Shown here one piece after another: positions 35,315 through 46,575 of a stretch of DNA of 64,000 nucleotides (position 1 is its first letter; each line of letters begins with the position of its first letter). The notes under the pieces are model-generated. The model ran no database searches and was not told where the DNA came from. It saw only the letters and a list, made by a program, of their open reading frames with translations. This DNA comes from Pyrenochaeta sp. MPI-SDFR-AT-0127. Taxonomy: Eukaryota > Ascomycota > Dothideomycetes > Pleosporales > Cucurbitariaceae. Location of the stretch: positions 62,001-126,000 of the forward strand of contig JAGTJM010000042.1 of assembly GCA_020747015.1 (NCBI GenBank), written 5' to 3'. A program made the translations under genes and the position numbers.

Positions 35315-37220
35315 ATGGGAATGCTAGGATTGAACCGGCACAATTATCGGCACTGGATGACCAGTCGTACGTGGTCACTTCGACTTTGTGGCTCATCTGA
35401 TATTCACTTTCATAGGCCTACTGCATTCGTAGAGCACACTCCCACTACGAGTCGTGGTCCACGACAACGACGCGGGCACACCAAAAGCCGACTTGGCTGC
35501 ATCGTCTGTAAAAGGCGAAAGATCAAGGTAAGTCACCCCCGGAAGATTGGTTCGAGTTCTACTAACATACTTTAGTGTCAGGAGACCTGGCCGTCCTGTG
35601 CCAATTGTGTTAAGCGCGGAAGTGAGTACCATCCGCCGTGTGGACCCAAAGTAAGGGCTCACTTAGTATTGCAGGTGTTTGTAGGTACCCCACTATATTC
35701 ACCGAAGCACAGCGTGATCGCGTTGCGTCTGAGTTGCCGCGTCCTCGTCGCCTCGTTCAACTATCAGACACACCTCCTGCGTTCGATTCAAACGACATGC
35801 GTCTCTTTCATCACTACATGATTGCAGCGTACCCTTGCATACCACATGACTACGAAGACATATGGATAAGAGACATCCCAACCATTAGCCATGAGGTATG
35901 TCTTAACCATAATAACATTCACAAAGTTGTGTATTTCTCGTAATGAAAAATGATTGGCAAGATGAGGCTCCGGTGTTACTGTAAACCCTGTGATCCTTCC
36001 ATCCCGTTTCATGTTCCGTTTCATTTTATTCCTCCTATATTGATAATTAGTGCTGACCATCATAGAATTCATATCTCATGCATGCCATACTAGCTTTGGC
36101 CGGCTCACATCTTGCACTTCAGGTTGAAAACCCCCAAATTCAGCTTGCACTCTCCCACCGCCAGAAAGCAATCACCGGACTCGAAGATGCCTTTACTCGA
36201 TGGCCTCCTTCCGCAAATGAGGCCCACGTCATGTTGGCCGCCGGCTATCTTTTATCATTCCAGTCTAGTTATATAGAAGACGGCTTTTTAGATTTCATAC
36301 TGTCTCTACGCGGATGCGCCTTACTTTCACAGCTCATTTGCAACACTGGCCTACAAGGGCCCTTTGCTGTGCAAGCAAACATGCATTCAGCAACCATGGA
36401 CCACGCATTCCAAAACTTCCCGCACCTTGATCAGGATCTTGCACGCGAAGCTTTGCAGTCGATTGCAAAATTCTCACACCTAGTATCTCGATCAAAAACT
36501 CACACAATCCAAGAAACCCTTGTTATGCAGTTAGTGGAGACAATCGCCCATCTTCTGGAAGGTGACGCAGTAGCAGCAGCTTCCGACACGACTGCATCCC
36601 CGGACCTTACTGATGCAGAAACCACGACGACTCCGTCATCAGAAACAGATTCGACATATACAACGCCGTATGGCAAGCCACACTTTGTGAATCCACTTTT
36701 CCCCACCGAATTGCCTCAAACATTCGACAACATCAACTGGAACAAAATCACTATGGCGCCATCACACACCCGTAACCCTCTTCGATCTTTCAACGCACTG
36801 ATGTCGACACTCGTTATACTCTCAACCTGGCCATACGATGCAATTATACATCTCTTGTCCCCAAAGAATCAACTTGGCAACGTGATCATGGCGCACTTCT
36901 TCGCCGTTCGTTTCATCATTTCGCCGCTGTCAGCAACCAAAAACACAATGAGGACCCCAGTCAAAGCCATGATACAATGGACTATCAGAATTATCGCCGC
37001 CATAGAGGATGACGAGGATGTACAGTGGACTAGATACGTAGAATGGCCAAAGAAGATTCTTAGGTGTTTAGAGGCTTGTCTTGAGAAGAAGCAAGGTCTG
37101 TGGTTTGAGGATCTTCGTGATATGGTTATCAATGAGCCGGAGGCGTACAAGGAAGGTAGAGCTAGACGATCGCAAACTAATGTCAGTACGGACAGCATCG
37201 GACTTGGTGCGGGATGGTAG
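35315..37220 (+). CDS. Zn2Cys6 transcription factor (UPC2-like middle region)
   Basis: Four exons: 35315-35527, 35576-35621, 35675-35895 and 36066-37220, about 544 residues. The binuclear zinc cluster is assembled across two introns: GCIVCKRRKIK, then CQETWPSCANCVKRG, then SVCRYP. This gives the C-x2-C-x6-C-x6-C-x2-C-x6-C pattern, preceded by basic RRGHTKSRLG. The region LFHHYMIAAYPCIP, then YLMHAILALAGSHLALQ, is the helical layout of the sterol-uptake-control (UPC2/ECM22-like) group of fungal regulators. The DNA-binding N-terminus is secure. The first 40 residues are not: in-frame ATGs occur at 35315, 35321 and 35357 and an upstream exon is possible. The target pathway is unknown; the methyltransferase and SDR next door are candidates only by proximity. 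Confidence 0.8.
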
Positions 37221-37294
37221 TACAGTTTTAAAAATAGGAAGGCGGAAAAGTACAATTGCACATATTTGCGGCATGCTACAGCTTGATCTCTACG

Positions 37295-38089
37295 CTACTT
37301 CTTCACAGCCTGCGCATACGACTGTGATGGTGGCCCTTGCGCCTTTCTCAACTCGCCAACCACAAATGGAATGCAATCCTTTGGTCCGTAGTACTTCAGA
37401 TCAAACTTATCCCATTCGCCTGCATCCCTCAAGAAGTCTGATGTATGTCTCTGCAGTTCACATCCACCCATGAAGAACGGCCAGCCCAACAGTGTGTACA
37501 CGAACTGCATGAGCCGCGCCGTTACTCTGCCCTCCGTCCTCCAGGGGCTGACAACATGTTCGCAGACCACCATTCGACCGCCAGGTTTAAGCAGGCTGTA
37601 CAGTCCTTTGATAGTTTGTTGCGGATGCGGTACACCGCACAAGACTCGTACGCAGCAGACTTCATCAAAAATGCCTTCCGACGCCAAACCAGCCTTCCCA
37701 CTAACTTCTAGAATCCCACTCTTGTGCAACGCTGGAATCAAGCTCTCGGGCTCGCCCCCGCAAAGCAAGGGGTAAAACTTGGATCCAAGGCCCGACTCCT
37801 CTGCCCTCCGCTTTAGTCCCGGGTGCAAATCTTCTGCAGGTTCCGCACCGTACAATGCCGTGATGAGGGAGGAGTTGAAGCGCGGTAGGATTTCTCCAGA
37901 GCCAGGCCCAATGTCGAGAACCACGCCTTTGCAGGTGGATAGGAGTTGGAAAAGGGGACCAGGCATCTCGGTGGACATTGCTTCGCCGTGGTGGTTCCAG
38001 AGCCGAGCGAAGGACTTGTAGCGTAGCTTGGTTAGATTAAAAAGTGCAAATGGACGAAATTCTATGAAGATGACTTCGAGAATGGTCAT
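37295..38089 (-). CDS. SAM-dependent methyltransferase, METTL7-like
   Basis: Single exon, 264 residues. The N-terminus is hydrophobic/amphipathic (MTILEVIFIEFRPFALFNLT) and may associate with a membrane, as in METTL7 proteins. The SAM-binding motif I reads VVLDIGPGSGE at about 56-66, with an acidic residue (GAEPAEDLH) at the ribose-binding position. Later motifs include FDEVCCVRVLCGVPHPQQTI and LLKPGGRMVVCEHVVSPW, and the C-terminus carries an aromatic WPFFMGGCELQRHT segment. These fit the class I fold of METTL7/ubiE-like enzymes; METTL7 members methylate small thiols or lipids. It converges on the Zn2Cys6 gene with only 74 bp between stop codons, so the transcripts probably overlap. Confidence 0.82.
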   Translation of the reverse strand: MTILEVIFIEFRPFALFNLTKLRYKSFARLWNHHGEAMSTEMPGPLFQLLSTCKGVVLDIGPGSGEILPRFNSSLITALYGAEPAEDLHPGLKRRAEESGLGSKFYPLLCGGEPESLIPALHKSGILEVSGKAGLASEGIFDEVCCVRVLCGVPHPQQTIKGLYSLLKPGGRMVVCEHVVSPWRTEGRVTARLMQFVYTLLGWPFFMGGCELQRHTSDFLRDAGEWDKFDLKYYGPKDCIPFVVGELRKAQGPPSQSYAQAVKK

Positions 38090-38628
38090 TATGAAGTCTG
38101 GGTAATGCGTGAGTATATATACTTAAGAGGGAGAGAATTGGAAGACGAACGGTATGCGGATAAGAAGAGAAGTATTAAAGGACGGAGAAGCGTGGGCACA
38201 CGCTCTCCCAGCCATTGTGCTGAAGTCATGTTTTCAAACTTATACTCCTTGGTGATAGTCGTGAATAAAGATTTTGTGCTGATCCGACGGAACTTTGAAA
38301 GAGGTGAATTGATGGACCGCTATTGAATCGTGGAGAAAGATAAACAAAAATTACGGTGGGGGTGAAACGATTTGAAAGCAAAGGAATGCATTATATACTC
38401 GTTGGTTGAACGTTCTGCCTGTTCTGTTAGTCAGACCAGGCTATCGGCGGGATAAGCGATAGGCTGGACGTCTTTCAGATGTCAGTAAAATGTAATGGAG
38501 TGGGGAGCTGGTGGGGCGTGTTTGAGCCGAGGCATGGCCTGGGCGCAAGCTTATACATCTCGCAGCGCCACGAAGCTTGCTACAGATTGCGAATTCTAAG
38601 ATCTTTCTCGTACTGCAGAAGATAAAAA
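38090..38628. other. Divergent promoter region, methyltransferase to SDR
   Basis: 539 bp between the divergent starts of the methyltransferase (minus) and the short-chain dehydrogenase (plus); a shared promoter is possible. A TATATA string near 38392 is the only core motif noticed. Confidence 0.45.
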
Positions 38629-39633
38629 ATGGCTTCTTCAAATACAACACGTTACGCGTTGATCACAGGGTAAGTCAATCTTCTCTACTTCGCATTGGAC
38701 GTGGGGTTGAAAAAGGTGCGGAACGAGAATGAGCACAGGCTGACGCAAGCAGATGCACGCCAGGTGGCATTGGGCATTTTCTGGCGCTTGAATTTGCTTC
38801 CAGAGGTGAGTCCGGTGATATAGACACACTATGCAGCTCATCTGATATTTGTAGGCTTTCACGTTCTCGGAACCGTTCGCGACCCTTCCAAGTACGCCTC
38901 GCCCAACGCGAATATCACTTACCTCCCTCTCGAGCTCACGAGCAACGAATCAATACGCGAGCTACGTAGGCGTGTTACTGAGATTACGCGCGGGAAGCTC
39001 GATATCCTCTACAACAACGCTGGACGTAACTATGTTGTCCCAGCGCTGGACTACGATGAGGAGGAACTACATGAACTATTCCAAGCGAATGTCTTCTCTG
39101 TTATGAGGATGTGCAAGGAGTTTACACCACTTCTGATTGAAGCAAAAGGCGCAATTGTTCAAACTGGCTCTGTGGCGGGCATCATGCCCTATGCTTGGGG
39201 CGCACCTTACAATGCTTCCAAAGCAGCACTGCACGCCTACTCAGACACGCTTCGTGTCGAGCTCGCACCACTCGGCGTACGCGTCGTCACTGTCGTTACT
39301 GGTGGGGTCAAATCGAACATTGCGAGAACACATCGTGTGCTGCCGCCAGACTCATACATGCAGCCTCTTGCTGCCGACTACGAACGACGGTTGACACATA
39401 GCCAGCAGCTGGGAATGGATACAAAACAGTACGCACGGAGTTGCGTTAGGCAAGTTCTCGGGGGAGATGGCTTATTCCGCAAGCAAAGATGGATTTGGGA
39501 AGGCAAGATGAGCTGGATTGTGTGGTTTGCTTGGACCTATCTTCCCGTCAGCGTACTGGATTACTACTTTACGTCGGTGTTTAAGTTGAACAAGTTGAGA
39601 GGAACTGTCGGACCAGATAAGAAGAGCAGATGA
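38629..39633 (+). CDS. Short-chain dehydrogenase/reductase, AYR1-like
   Basis: Three exons: 38629-38669, 38753-38805 and 38855-39633, 290 residues. The NADP-binding motif TGCTPGGIGHFLALEF is rebuilt across the first intron, and GTVRD follows the second. NNAG is at about 85-88, the catalytic Ser lies in QTGSVAG, and the YNASK pair is Tyr150/Lys154. VELAPLGVRVVTVVTGGVKS follows, and a hydrophobic WIVWFAWTYLPVSVLDYYF near the C-terminus suggests membrane attachment. The architecture is that of fungal AYR1 (1-acyl-dihydroxyacetone-phosphate reductase of the ER and lipid droplets), but the substrate cannot be fixed from sequence. Exons 1 and 2 are only 41 and 53 bp yet hold the invariant glycines, so the model is secure. 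Confidence 0.86.
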
Positions 39634-39814
39634 TGGAAATAATGAGGAATGTTGATTGGATTCAGGATAGTAACTCGTGTTGAGCTGGAGGTTCTAGGCT
39701 ACTGGCCAAGAACACTCGCATTAGTCCCCTAGGTTTAGTTTCACAGTGGTCAACGGTACGATCCTTTGCAAGGCACCCTTAATTCAATTTTTAGTCTGCT
39801 GTTTAGTTCTCAGT

Positions 39815-40740
39815 ATGGACGATCCTCCTCAAGAACTCATAGATCGGATCTGTAGCTGCCTGACCCTGAATGAGCTTCGATAGACAGTGTTTCTATCACG
39901 GCAACTCAACTACGCTTCGTAGTGATACTCTGGCAATTTCGCAAAGCGCGTTTCAACTCCAGATAATGCAGACCGCTTCATCGATAAATACAGTGGCCAT
40001 CGAATTGCTTATTGTGAGACTCGACCAGTGCCGTTTTATGCCTGATCTTCTCTTCCCAGAGATGCTACAGAATCGATGGAGTTCGAGTATGCATCGTCTT
40101 GGCCAGAATTTGCGTTTGCTGTCCATCAGAGGCATCGTCAATGCTTCTGGCTTCGTATCCAAGACTGGAGATATCCTACCTTTCCCACGGAATTTGGAAA
40201 TTCTAGACATGCAATTCCACAGTGCATCCCTGTGGAGAATGGGTGAGGTGGAAGAGCACTAGCATCGCAAGCTTCAAGCTGAATCGCGCAACTCATCAGC
40301 CAGCAGCCGTGGGCCAACTGAGTTCCGCATCTCCCCCATCGACTTCGCAGTCCTGCCGTTGTACTCAGAGTTTGCAAGAGTAGCGAGGACATTGTAGAAA
40401 CTAAAGTACGCAGCATTGTGGTCGAGATTGTTTTGGGATCCCGACGCGAATGCTATGGGCTATGAGTATGCCAATGACGAGGTCGCTGGTACAATTCCCT
40501 CGCATCAACATCTGCCACGAGATCAGCCACTTGCTTTTGGAAATCAATGTCTTGCGTCCAACCTGAATTTGCCGTTTTCCAGCGACCGCAGGCGGGTTGG
40601 TGAGGACTAACTCCGAGAAAAGACGGATTTGGTTGAATGTGGGGACATGGCGACCAGATGTCAAACTGAATGAATTAATTAGACAAGTTGGAATAAAGAA
40701 GTATGGAGAAGAGGAACAAGTGTATTGGGAAGATAAATAA
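39815..40740 (+). pseudogene. Decayed F-box protein gene
   Basis: Starts MDDPPQELIDRICSCLTLNE (an F-box N-terminus), then meets TAG, continues in frame as TVFLSRQLNYAS, meets TAG TGA, and continues YSGNFAKRVSTPDNADRFID before another stop. This is the order seen in fungal F-box/LRR-like proteins. Further homologous-looking segments lie in other frames: WSRLFWDPDAN (about 40417-40449), INICHEISHLLLEINVLRP (about 40504-40560) and a C-terminus RRIWLNVGTWRPDVKLNELI to the TAA at 40738-40740. At least three nonsense codons and two frame changes make it a pseudogene. It lies 300 bp from an intact F-box gene, but sequence similarity between the two was not evident. Confidence 0.72.
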
Positions 40741-41053
40741 TTATGGGGATCTTGCTTGGTAATTGCAAGACTACTTTGAACATCTACCTGAAGCCAGACA
40801 CCAATGAAACTGCACGAATTTGGCGTGTTGTGCGGACAGGCCAGTATAAACGGCTAATTGTTACATATGTCTCACAAATAATGAGTACACATATACCTTA
40901 GACTAGTCGTGTTGCGCTGGAGTAAGTAGGAACACGTGTCAGCGATGCAGAACCAGGCAACAAAGTTTGTAAAGGATGAACGAAACCTGGTACTTGCATT
41001 AACAAATTCCCCATTTTAATTCCATAGCAATGAAGTAGCAGGAGTATATTCCA
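40741..41053. other. Short intergenic region between F-box loci
   Basis: No gene seen; AT-rich spacer between the F-box pseudogene and the next F-box gene. Confidence 0.45.
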
Positions 41054-42076
41054 ATGATTCCATCCATACTCTATACACGCATTCCAAATCTTTGGCGAGA
41101 GACTCCCGTTCCTTTCACCCTCTGTCTATGCACAGTCGGCACTGGATCAATGATCATCATGATCATCCGAACCTTCAAAAAATTTCGAAGACGATTTATA
41201 AAAGGTTCTGTAAATCGAACACAGCTGTGCAGCCTTCCAAAATCGCATCTGGCCAAGAATATCGTGCTTCCGCTCGAGCTGTGGAGCCATATTTTGGGAT
41301 TCGTAATGCATATGGACCATTCTTGCGGGTGGTTAACTTACGAACTACACAGTGTTCTGGAGTTGAGGCTCGTTTGTCGTAAGTTTTTATTTCCTGATGA
41401 GAGACACGGAGTATGTATGGCAAGCTGATATTGTCGAGGTGTTTTCAACCAGGAGATTCTCCATGCTTTGCAAACCCGCCTTACTGTCGCGCAGTTTCCG
41501 TATAAATCGTTTGTACAAAATTTACACTCTGAATCGTCATCACAAGATGCGAACTGTGTCTTTCGTAATGCTCTCCTGGCATTAGCACTCTACAATTCAA
41601 TGCGAAGTGTCAATCGTACTAGCCCTCAGCTGGTCATCACACACCGCATCAGAAATTGCGTTTTGATTGCACAATACATCGATGCCAATCATTCATCCAC
41701 ATATCAGCAAGAGCTTCTCAGGAAATTTTGTCTTGCTGCATCCTCATTGCGGTACTGTTGGAGCTACATCTTTACGTTGCGGGACCGTGAACCACGGGGT
41801 GACGGACACGTCGACCAACACAACGTTTTTCTAAGAGAAATGAATCAGCGCCTGGAAGTGGCACTCCTCGTAGCGAACGGGTATGAGGTAGAAGAAGTAA
41901 AGAAGAAAATGAATAGACTGGAAAAGATGGGGAAATTGATCGGTCATAAATCACTTGTTGTGTATGGCAGTGGCGCGAGATGGGATTGCGGATTCGATAA
42001 CGACTTGACTGTATGTTGCGGTCTGTATGCTGTAGAGAGTGAAGACATATCCAGCCAGGTGTTGAATATGGAATAG
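41054..42076 (+). CDS. F-box-like domain protein
   Basis: Two exons, 41054-41378 and 41439-42076, 320 residues. A hydrophobic, basic N-terminus precedes an F-box: VLPLELWSHILGFVMHMDHS, then LELRLVCRVFNQEILHALQT, which is completed only when the 60-bp intron is removed. The remainder is helical and charged, with no leucine-rich repeats that I recognise. F-box proteins recruit substrates to SKP1-cullin ubiquitin ligases; the partner here is unknown. The 94-residue stretch before the F-box is unusual, and translation might instead begin at the ATG at 41143, in the same frame. Confidence 0.65.
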
Positions 42077-42718
42077 CAGGGGTCGTGTGCTGAGGAAACT
42101 GTTAGTTGGAGGCTTTCGAAATATTCCCGCAGCCAACATTACAGTGCTGTCGACAGCAGTGGCCAACTGCGAGTTTACATTGATGAGGAACGTTGAACCA
42201 TTCAAGGACGCTTTGTGTACCTCTGATATCTCAAAGGATTTGCGAGTGTCGGGTATATTCGGTAACTTATGCGCGACTGAATCGCAAAGACTAGGCCAGG
42301 GAAAATCGGCAGCATTAGCCGACTCGCTCCTGCCACAAGTTTGATGCGGGGTAGTAAAAAGCCAGTGACCTCAGGAAGGAGCTCACAATGGCCTCTAAGG
42401 AAATAAGGACAGCCGTGAATTGAGAAGCATTTCCATGGACACGATCAATTCTGCGTGAAACATAAATGCGAATTCTGCCGTGTCGCGCCATCTACACAAG
42501 TTTGCAAGCGGCGCGGATATGTTCAACCTGCAGACTCGCAGCCTCGGTTGACGACGGCGTATCCCTTCTTCCCGAATTGTGAAAGCCGAGCGCTGCTCCA
42601 GCCTCTGCTCAAATTCCTCCAAAAGCCCTTCAACATCCCCAAAAGCGCGTAGTACGACACTCCCTTTTCTCTAGAGCTGCATTGAGGTCGTCCGGCACGG
42701 CAAGAAGCTAATTTGACC
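42077..42718. other. Intergenic, F-box to 2-methylcitrate dehydratase
   Basis: No gene seen. The frames here (for example 42087-42344) have no recognisable content. The right end should contain the prpD-type gene promoter. Confidence 0.45.
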
Positions 42719-44532
42719 ATGTCGGCCTTCAGTCGCAACCTGTGCACCACCGCCTCCCGAAACCTCCGCCAGCGGTCTGGCGTCATAAGCAGAGCACTGA
42801 GGCCAATTGCTCTCCGAACTGCTCCCTCAAGCCCATTCGTCCCCCGAGTTGCTGCTGCTGCATCCTTCTCCACCATGTCAAGCCTCAAGAGCGCCGCACC
42901 GCCTGTCCAGAGCAAGCGCGAGTACGACCCCGAGATCAAGGACATTGCAAGCTACATCCACAACACCCCCATCGACTCTGAGCTCGCGGTATGTCAACCA
43001 GATTTCTCAATGCAAAAGTGAGGCTAATGTGAAGCTTCATGTAGTTCGACACTGCTCGATGGGTATTCGTTGATACCCTCGGCTGCGGTCTTGAGGGTCT
43101 CCGCTTCGAGCAATGCAGGAACATTCTTGGCCCTGTTGTCGAGGGTACCACTGTCCCCAATGGCACCAAGGTGCCCGGCACAAACTACCAGCTCGACCCT
43201 GTAAATGGTGCCTTTAACATTGGTGCTATGATCCGATGGTTGGACTTCAACGACTGCTGGCTGGCTGCCGAGTGGGGTCACCCCTCCGACAACCTGGGTG
43301 CTATTCTCGCAACCGCTGACTGGATTACACGAACAAACAAGGCTGGTGGTAATCTCGGCAATGGAAAGATATTCAAGGTCAGAGATGTCCTAGAGGCCAT
43401 GATCAGGGCACACGAGATCCAGGGCTGCATGGCTCTTGAGAACTCGTTTAACAAGGTCGGCCTTGACCACGTCATTCTCGTCAAGCTCGCCTCCACCGCA
43501 GTTGTCTCCAAGATGATGGGCCTCAGTGAAGCTCAGACCCGTGATGCTATCTCACAAGCGTTTGTAGACGGCCAGTCCATGCGAACCTACAGACATTCGC
43601 CTAACACTATGTCCCGCAAGTCCTGGGCTGCTGGTGATGCTTGCCAAACGGCCGTCAACCTCGTGTTGAAGGTACTGAAGGGCGAGCAAGGTCTCCCCAC
43701 TGTGCTCTCTGCTCCCACTTGGGGCTTTTATGATGTCAACTTTGGCGGCAAGCCCTTCCAATTCCAGCGAGGATACGGCAGCTACGTCATGGAGAATGTT
43801 CTCTTCAAGGTCTCCTACCCTGGTACGGCTCCCGAGTATTCAATTCCTCTCTTCCAAAAGTGTATGCTGACCTCCATGCAGCCGAGTTCCACTCTCAAAC
43901 CGCTGTCGAGGCCGCCCAACGCCTGAACAAGAAGCTGAAGGCTATGGGCAAGACCGCCGAGGACATCGAGGGCGTCGTCAACCGCACTCATGAAGCTTGC
44001 ATCCGCATTATCGACAAGCAGTTCAAGCCCATGGAGAACTTTGCCGATCGTGATCACTGTGTTCAGGTAAGACCTCCCCCTCTCATATTCACTAGATAGT
44101 ATTGACAATATACTGCAGTACATGGTTTCCACTATGTTCGTATTCAACCGCCTTGAGGCAACTGATTACCCCGATGAAAGCGAGGCTGCCACCTCAGCTC
44201 TCGTAGAGTCCCTCCGACAGCGTATTAGCTGTGTCGAAGACCCACAATTCACCAAGGACTACCATGACCCAGAGAAGCGCACCATCTCTAATGCCCTTAC
44301 TGTGACCCTCAAGGACGGCACCGTTTTGGAAGAAGAGGTCGTCGAGGCTCCTTTGGGCCACCGATTGCGACGTGAAGAGGCTAAGCCCGAGATCCTCAGC
44401 AAGTACAAGAGACATCTCGGCCCACACTTCTCCGCAGACCGCGTTGACAAGCTTGTTGCCTTGGCCCAGGACGCCAAGACCATCGATAACATGGATATTG
44501 ATGAGTATGTTGACCTGTATGTGAAAAACTAG
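42719..44532 (+). CDS. prpD: 2-methylcitrate dehydratase, mitochondrial (PrpD/MmgE family)
   Basis: Four exons: 42719-42988, 43045-43822, 43882-44066 and 44119-44532, 548 residues. The first 55 residues are Arg/Ser/Ala-rich without acidic residues, a mitochondrial targeting sequence. The body carries DTLGCGLEGLRFEQC, WLDFNDCWLAAEWGHPSDNL, the segment TYRHSPNTMSRKSWAAGDAC, YVMENVLFKVSYPAEFHSQT across a splice, and a YLKRHLG-like end (KYKRHLGPHFSADRV). This is the MmgE/PrpD fold. It converts 2-methylcitrate to 2-methylaconitate in the methylcitrate cycle that detoxifies propionyl-CoA from odd-chain fatty acids and branched amino acids. Every junction restores frame and family sequence. Methylcitrate synthase and methylisocitrate lyase are not in the window. 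Confidence 0.92.
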
Positions 44533-44846
44533 ATATCAAGCTGCGCTTCCGGAGTCCTAGGTAGATTAAAATCTGGTCTTTTCCGTGCATCAAGGGTCTT
44601 AGCACATATCACTACATCGTGTCCTCTCTCTTGCAACCACACATGACTGAAATTTCGTGCTTTCAAATGGGTGCATAAAGGACACGTTATGGTCTTGAAT
44701 GTTAGCCCATGTTCTTGTGCCTGTGATGCCCTCAAGACGTTATTCTTATTAGATATGCACATAAGCAGGCTTACAAGATGAACAGTGCAGTCTTCTGAGC
44801 ACCTTTTCGACCAGCTTGAAGATTCCCCGAAGTTTGTCGAGTCTGA
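44533..44846. other. Convergent 3' intergenic region
   Basis: Spacer between the 3' ends of the 2-methylcitrate dehydratase (plus) and F-box (minus) genes. No gene seen. Confidence 0.45.
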
Positions 44847-46575
44847 CTAACTATCTTTCTCGTCTTCTTCAGTATCGCCATTTCTCGTTTCATCTCCCTC
44901 AGCTTCGTCTTGCTCTCCGTCATCCAAGAACATGATTCTTCTGCCCTCCTCACTCTCCAGCCACGACAATTCTAGTCCTAAGCGCTCCGCGACTTTTCCC
45001 ACTAGCTCTTCTCCGATTGTGCCAAAATGCCATGCCATCTCCATGGCTTTGGGCCCGTGGGTGGCCAACTCGTCAGCCATGGAAATAAAATCCCAGTTGC
45101 TGGGTACAATGTCGTCAACTATTGTACTGTTAGTGTATGATTCAGAGTTAAAGTGGCATGGAATGTGACACACCATCGTATCTTGACGCGCCGAAAATGG
45201 TGTAAGAGAATGCTACACCAGACCGTCTATATGCGTGCTTTACGTTCCAGAAGTTACATGGTAAAGAAGTCCCCCAAATCAGTGAGTAGTAACGGATGTT
45301 GAAGTTCTGGAGTGAGGTTTTCATATCGGTCTCGTAAGGTTTCCGTGGAAGGGAACTCAGCAGTATCTCCTCACTAACGCCAGGAGCGGTCCACGGACTC
45401 ATGCTGAGTGATAACTCCTCCAGATTCGGAGGGAGAAGATGTCTCATGCGGGGATAGCTTTTGTATGTCCCGTTGATGACTGACGACGCAGGCGGTCTTC
45501 CCATGAGAAGCATCCACGGTACAACGAGTAATTTGAGTGATGAAAGGCGCTCAAAGCCTTCCAGGCGTGCGTAACGATAATCTGGGCGGAGCTTTAGGAA
45601 CTCGTCACCCGGCTCAAGCATCAAGGATGTAAGTGACGCGCTATGTTGTTCGAGAGCGGAAAGTATGTTAGCGCACCAGGCTTGGGTACATGCGTAGGCT
45701 TCGGAGTCATTTTCACGTTGACACTTGAACTCGGTGAGGGCCTTGCAACCGCTGATAAACCACGTAATGACTTCGGATGGAGCATCAATGTCATGCAGCT
45801 TCAATGTGTGCACTCCTGAGGATGCAATTGGGATCGGGCTTTTGAAAGACTGGCCGTCTTCGCCTTGACGAGCCTGGTATAATAAGCCATCCAGTTGAAG
45901 CCGCCGTAAGCTTGGGAGACAGAGCAGATAGGCTAATTCATAGCTGCATGTCTCATGTACCCGCAGCGTCAAGCTGTGCAGCATTCCATACATGGTCTTT
46001 TCCCTTGGATTGTTGACGAGAGGGAGCTTTCGGCCTGCCTCGACTAGCGGTCGTAGCCAAAGCGGCACACGTTGGGGGTGAGGCTCCGACGCAAGATAGT
46101 AAACCTCCATGCTCATAGACTCCAGATTCGATGCTTGTGAAACTAATATAGCCAATTCGACCTGGGAGGGGTCACGGTTCAGGAGCCTCTCCACTTCTGG
46201 CCTATCTAGCACCGGAATTTCGAGTATTTGAGCTTTGATCTCATCTTCAGATCTGCCTCTGTGTTGGCATAATGGGCCATTGTGCAGTAGCTTGATGTCT
46301 CGCACCATTTCGCTAATAGTTTTATCTGTGCAAAGTCGACGCATGAAGCCAGGATGAGAAATTGTATATCGGGCACAGTAGCGCTTGTACAGCGCTTGCG
46401 TCGCCATTGGATTGAGGCATCGGCATGTGCGAGTCAAAGCGGCCAATGTACGGTAAGACGCCCGATAATCCCATAAATCATCGTCATCACAGTATGGATT
46501 CACCTCGTCTGTGGGCTTCAAGTTCTCGAATATCTCACAGATAATCTCGGTGGGAAGGGAAAGTAGTCCGGCCAT
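44847..46575 (-). CDS. F-box domain protein
   Basis: Two exons on the minus strand, 46575-45174 and 45118-44847, 557 residues. The N-terminus MAGLLSLPTEIICEIFENLK, then AALTRTCRCLNPMATQALY, is a standard F-box. A leucine-rich, repeat-like body follows (SLTLRVHETCSYELAYLLCL, LKLHDIDAPSEVITWF, LTSLMLEPGDEF). Exon 2, joined at RYD-VDDIVPSNWDFI, adds an acidic tail rich in Glu and Asp. An LRR-type substrate receptor for an SCF ubiquitin ligase is the likely role (family knowledge). Without splicing the protein would end seven codons past the donor, so exon 2 is supported by frame, GTGTGT/ATAG borders and continuing protein-like sequence. Confidence 0.75.

Noticed and set aside
35100..35390. tRNA-like strings (GGTTCAATCC on the minus strand, ACTTGAACTCC on plus)
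   Set aside because: The flanking bases do not form T-arm or acceptor stems, so no cloverleaf can be drawn.
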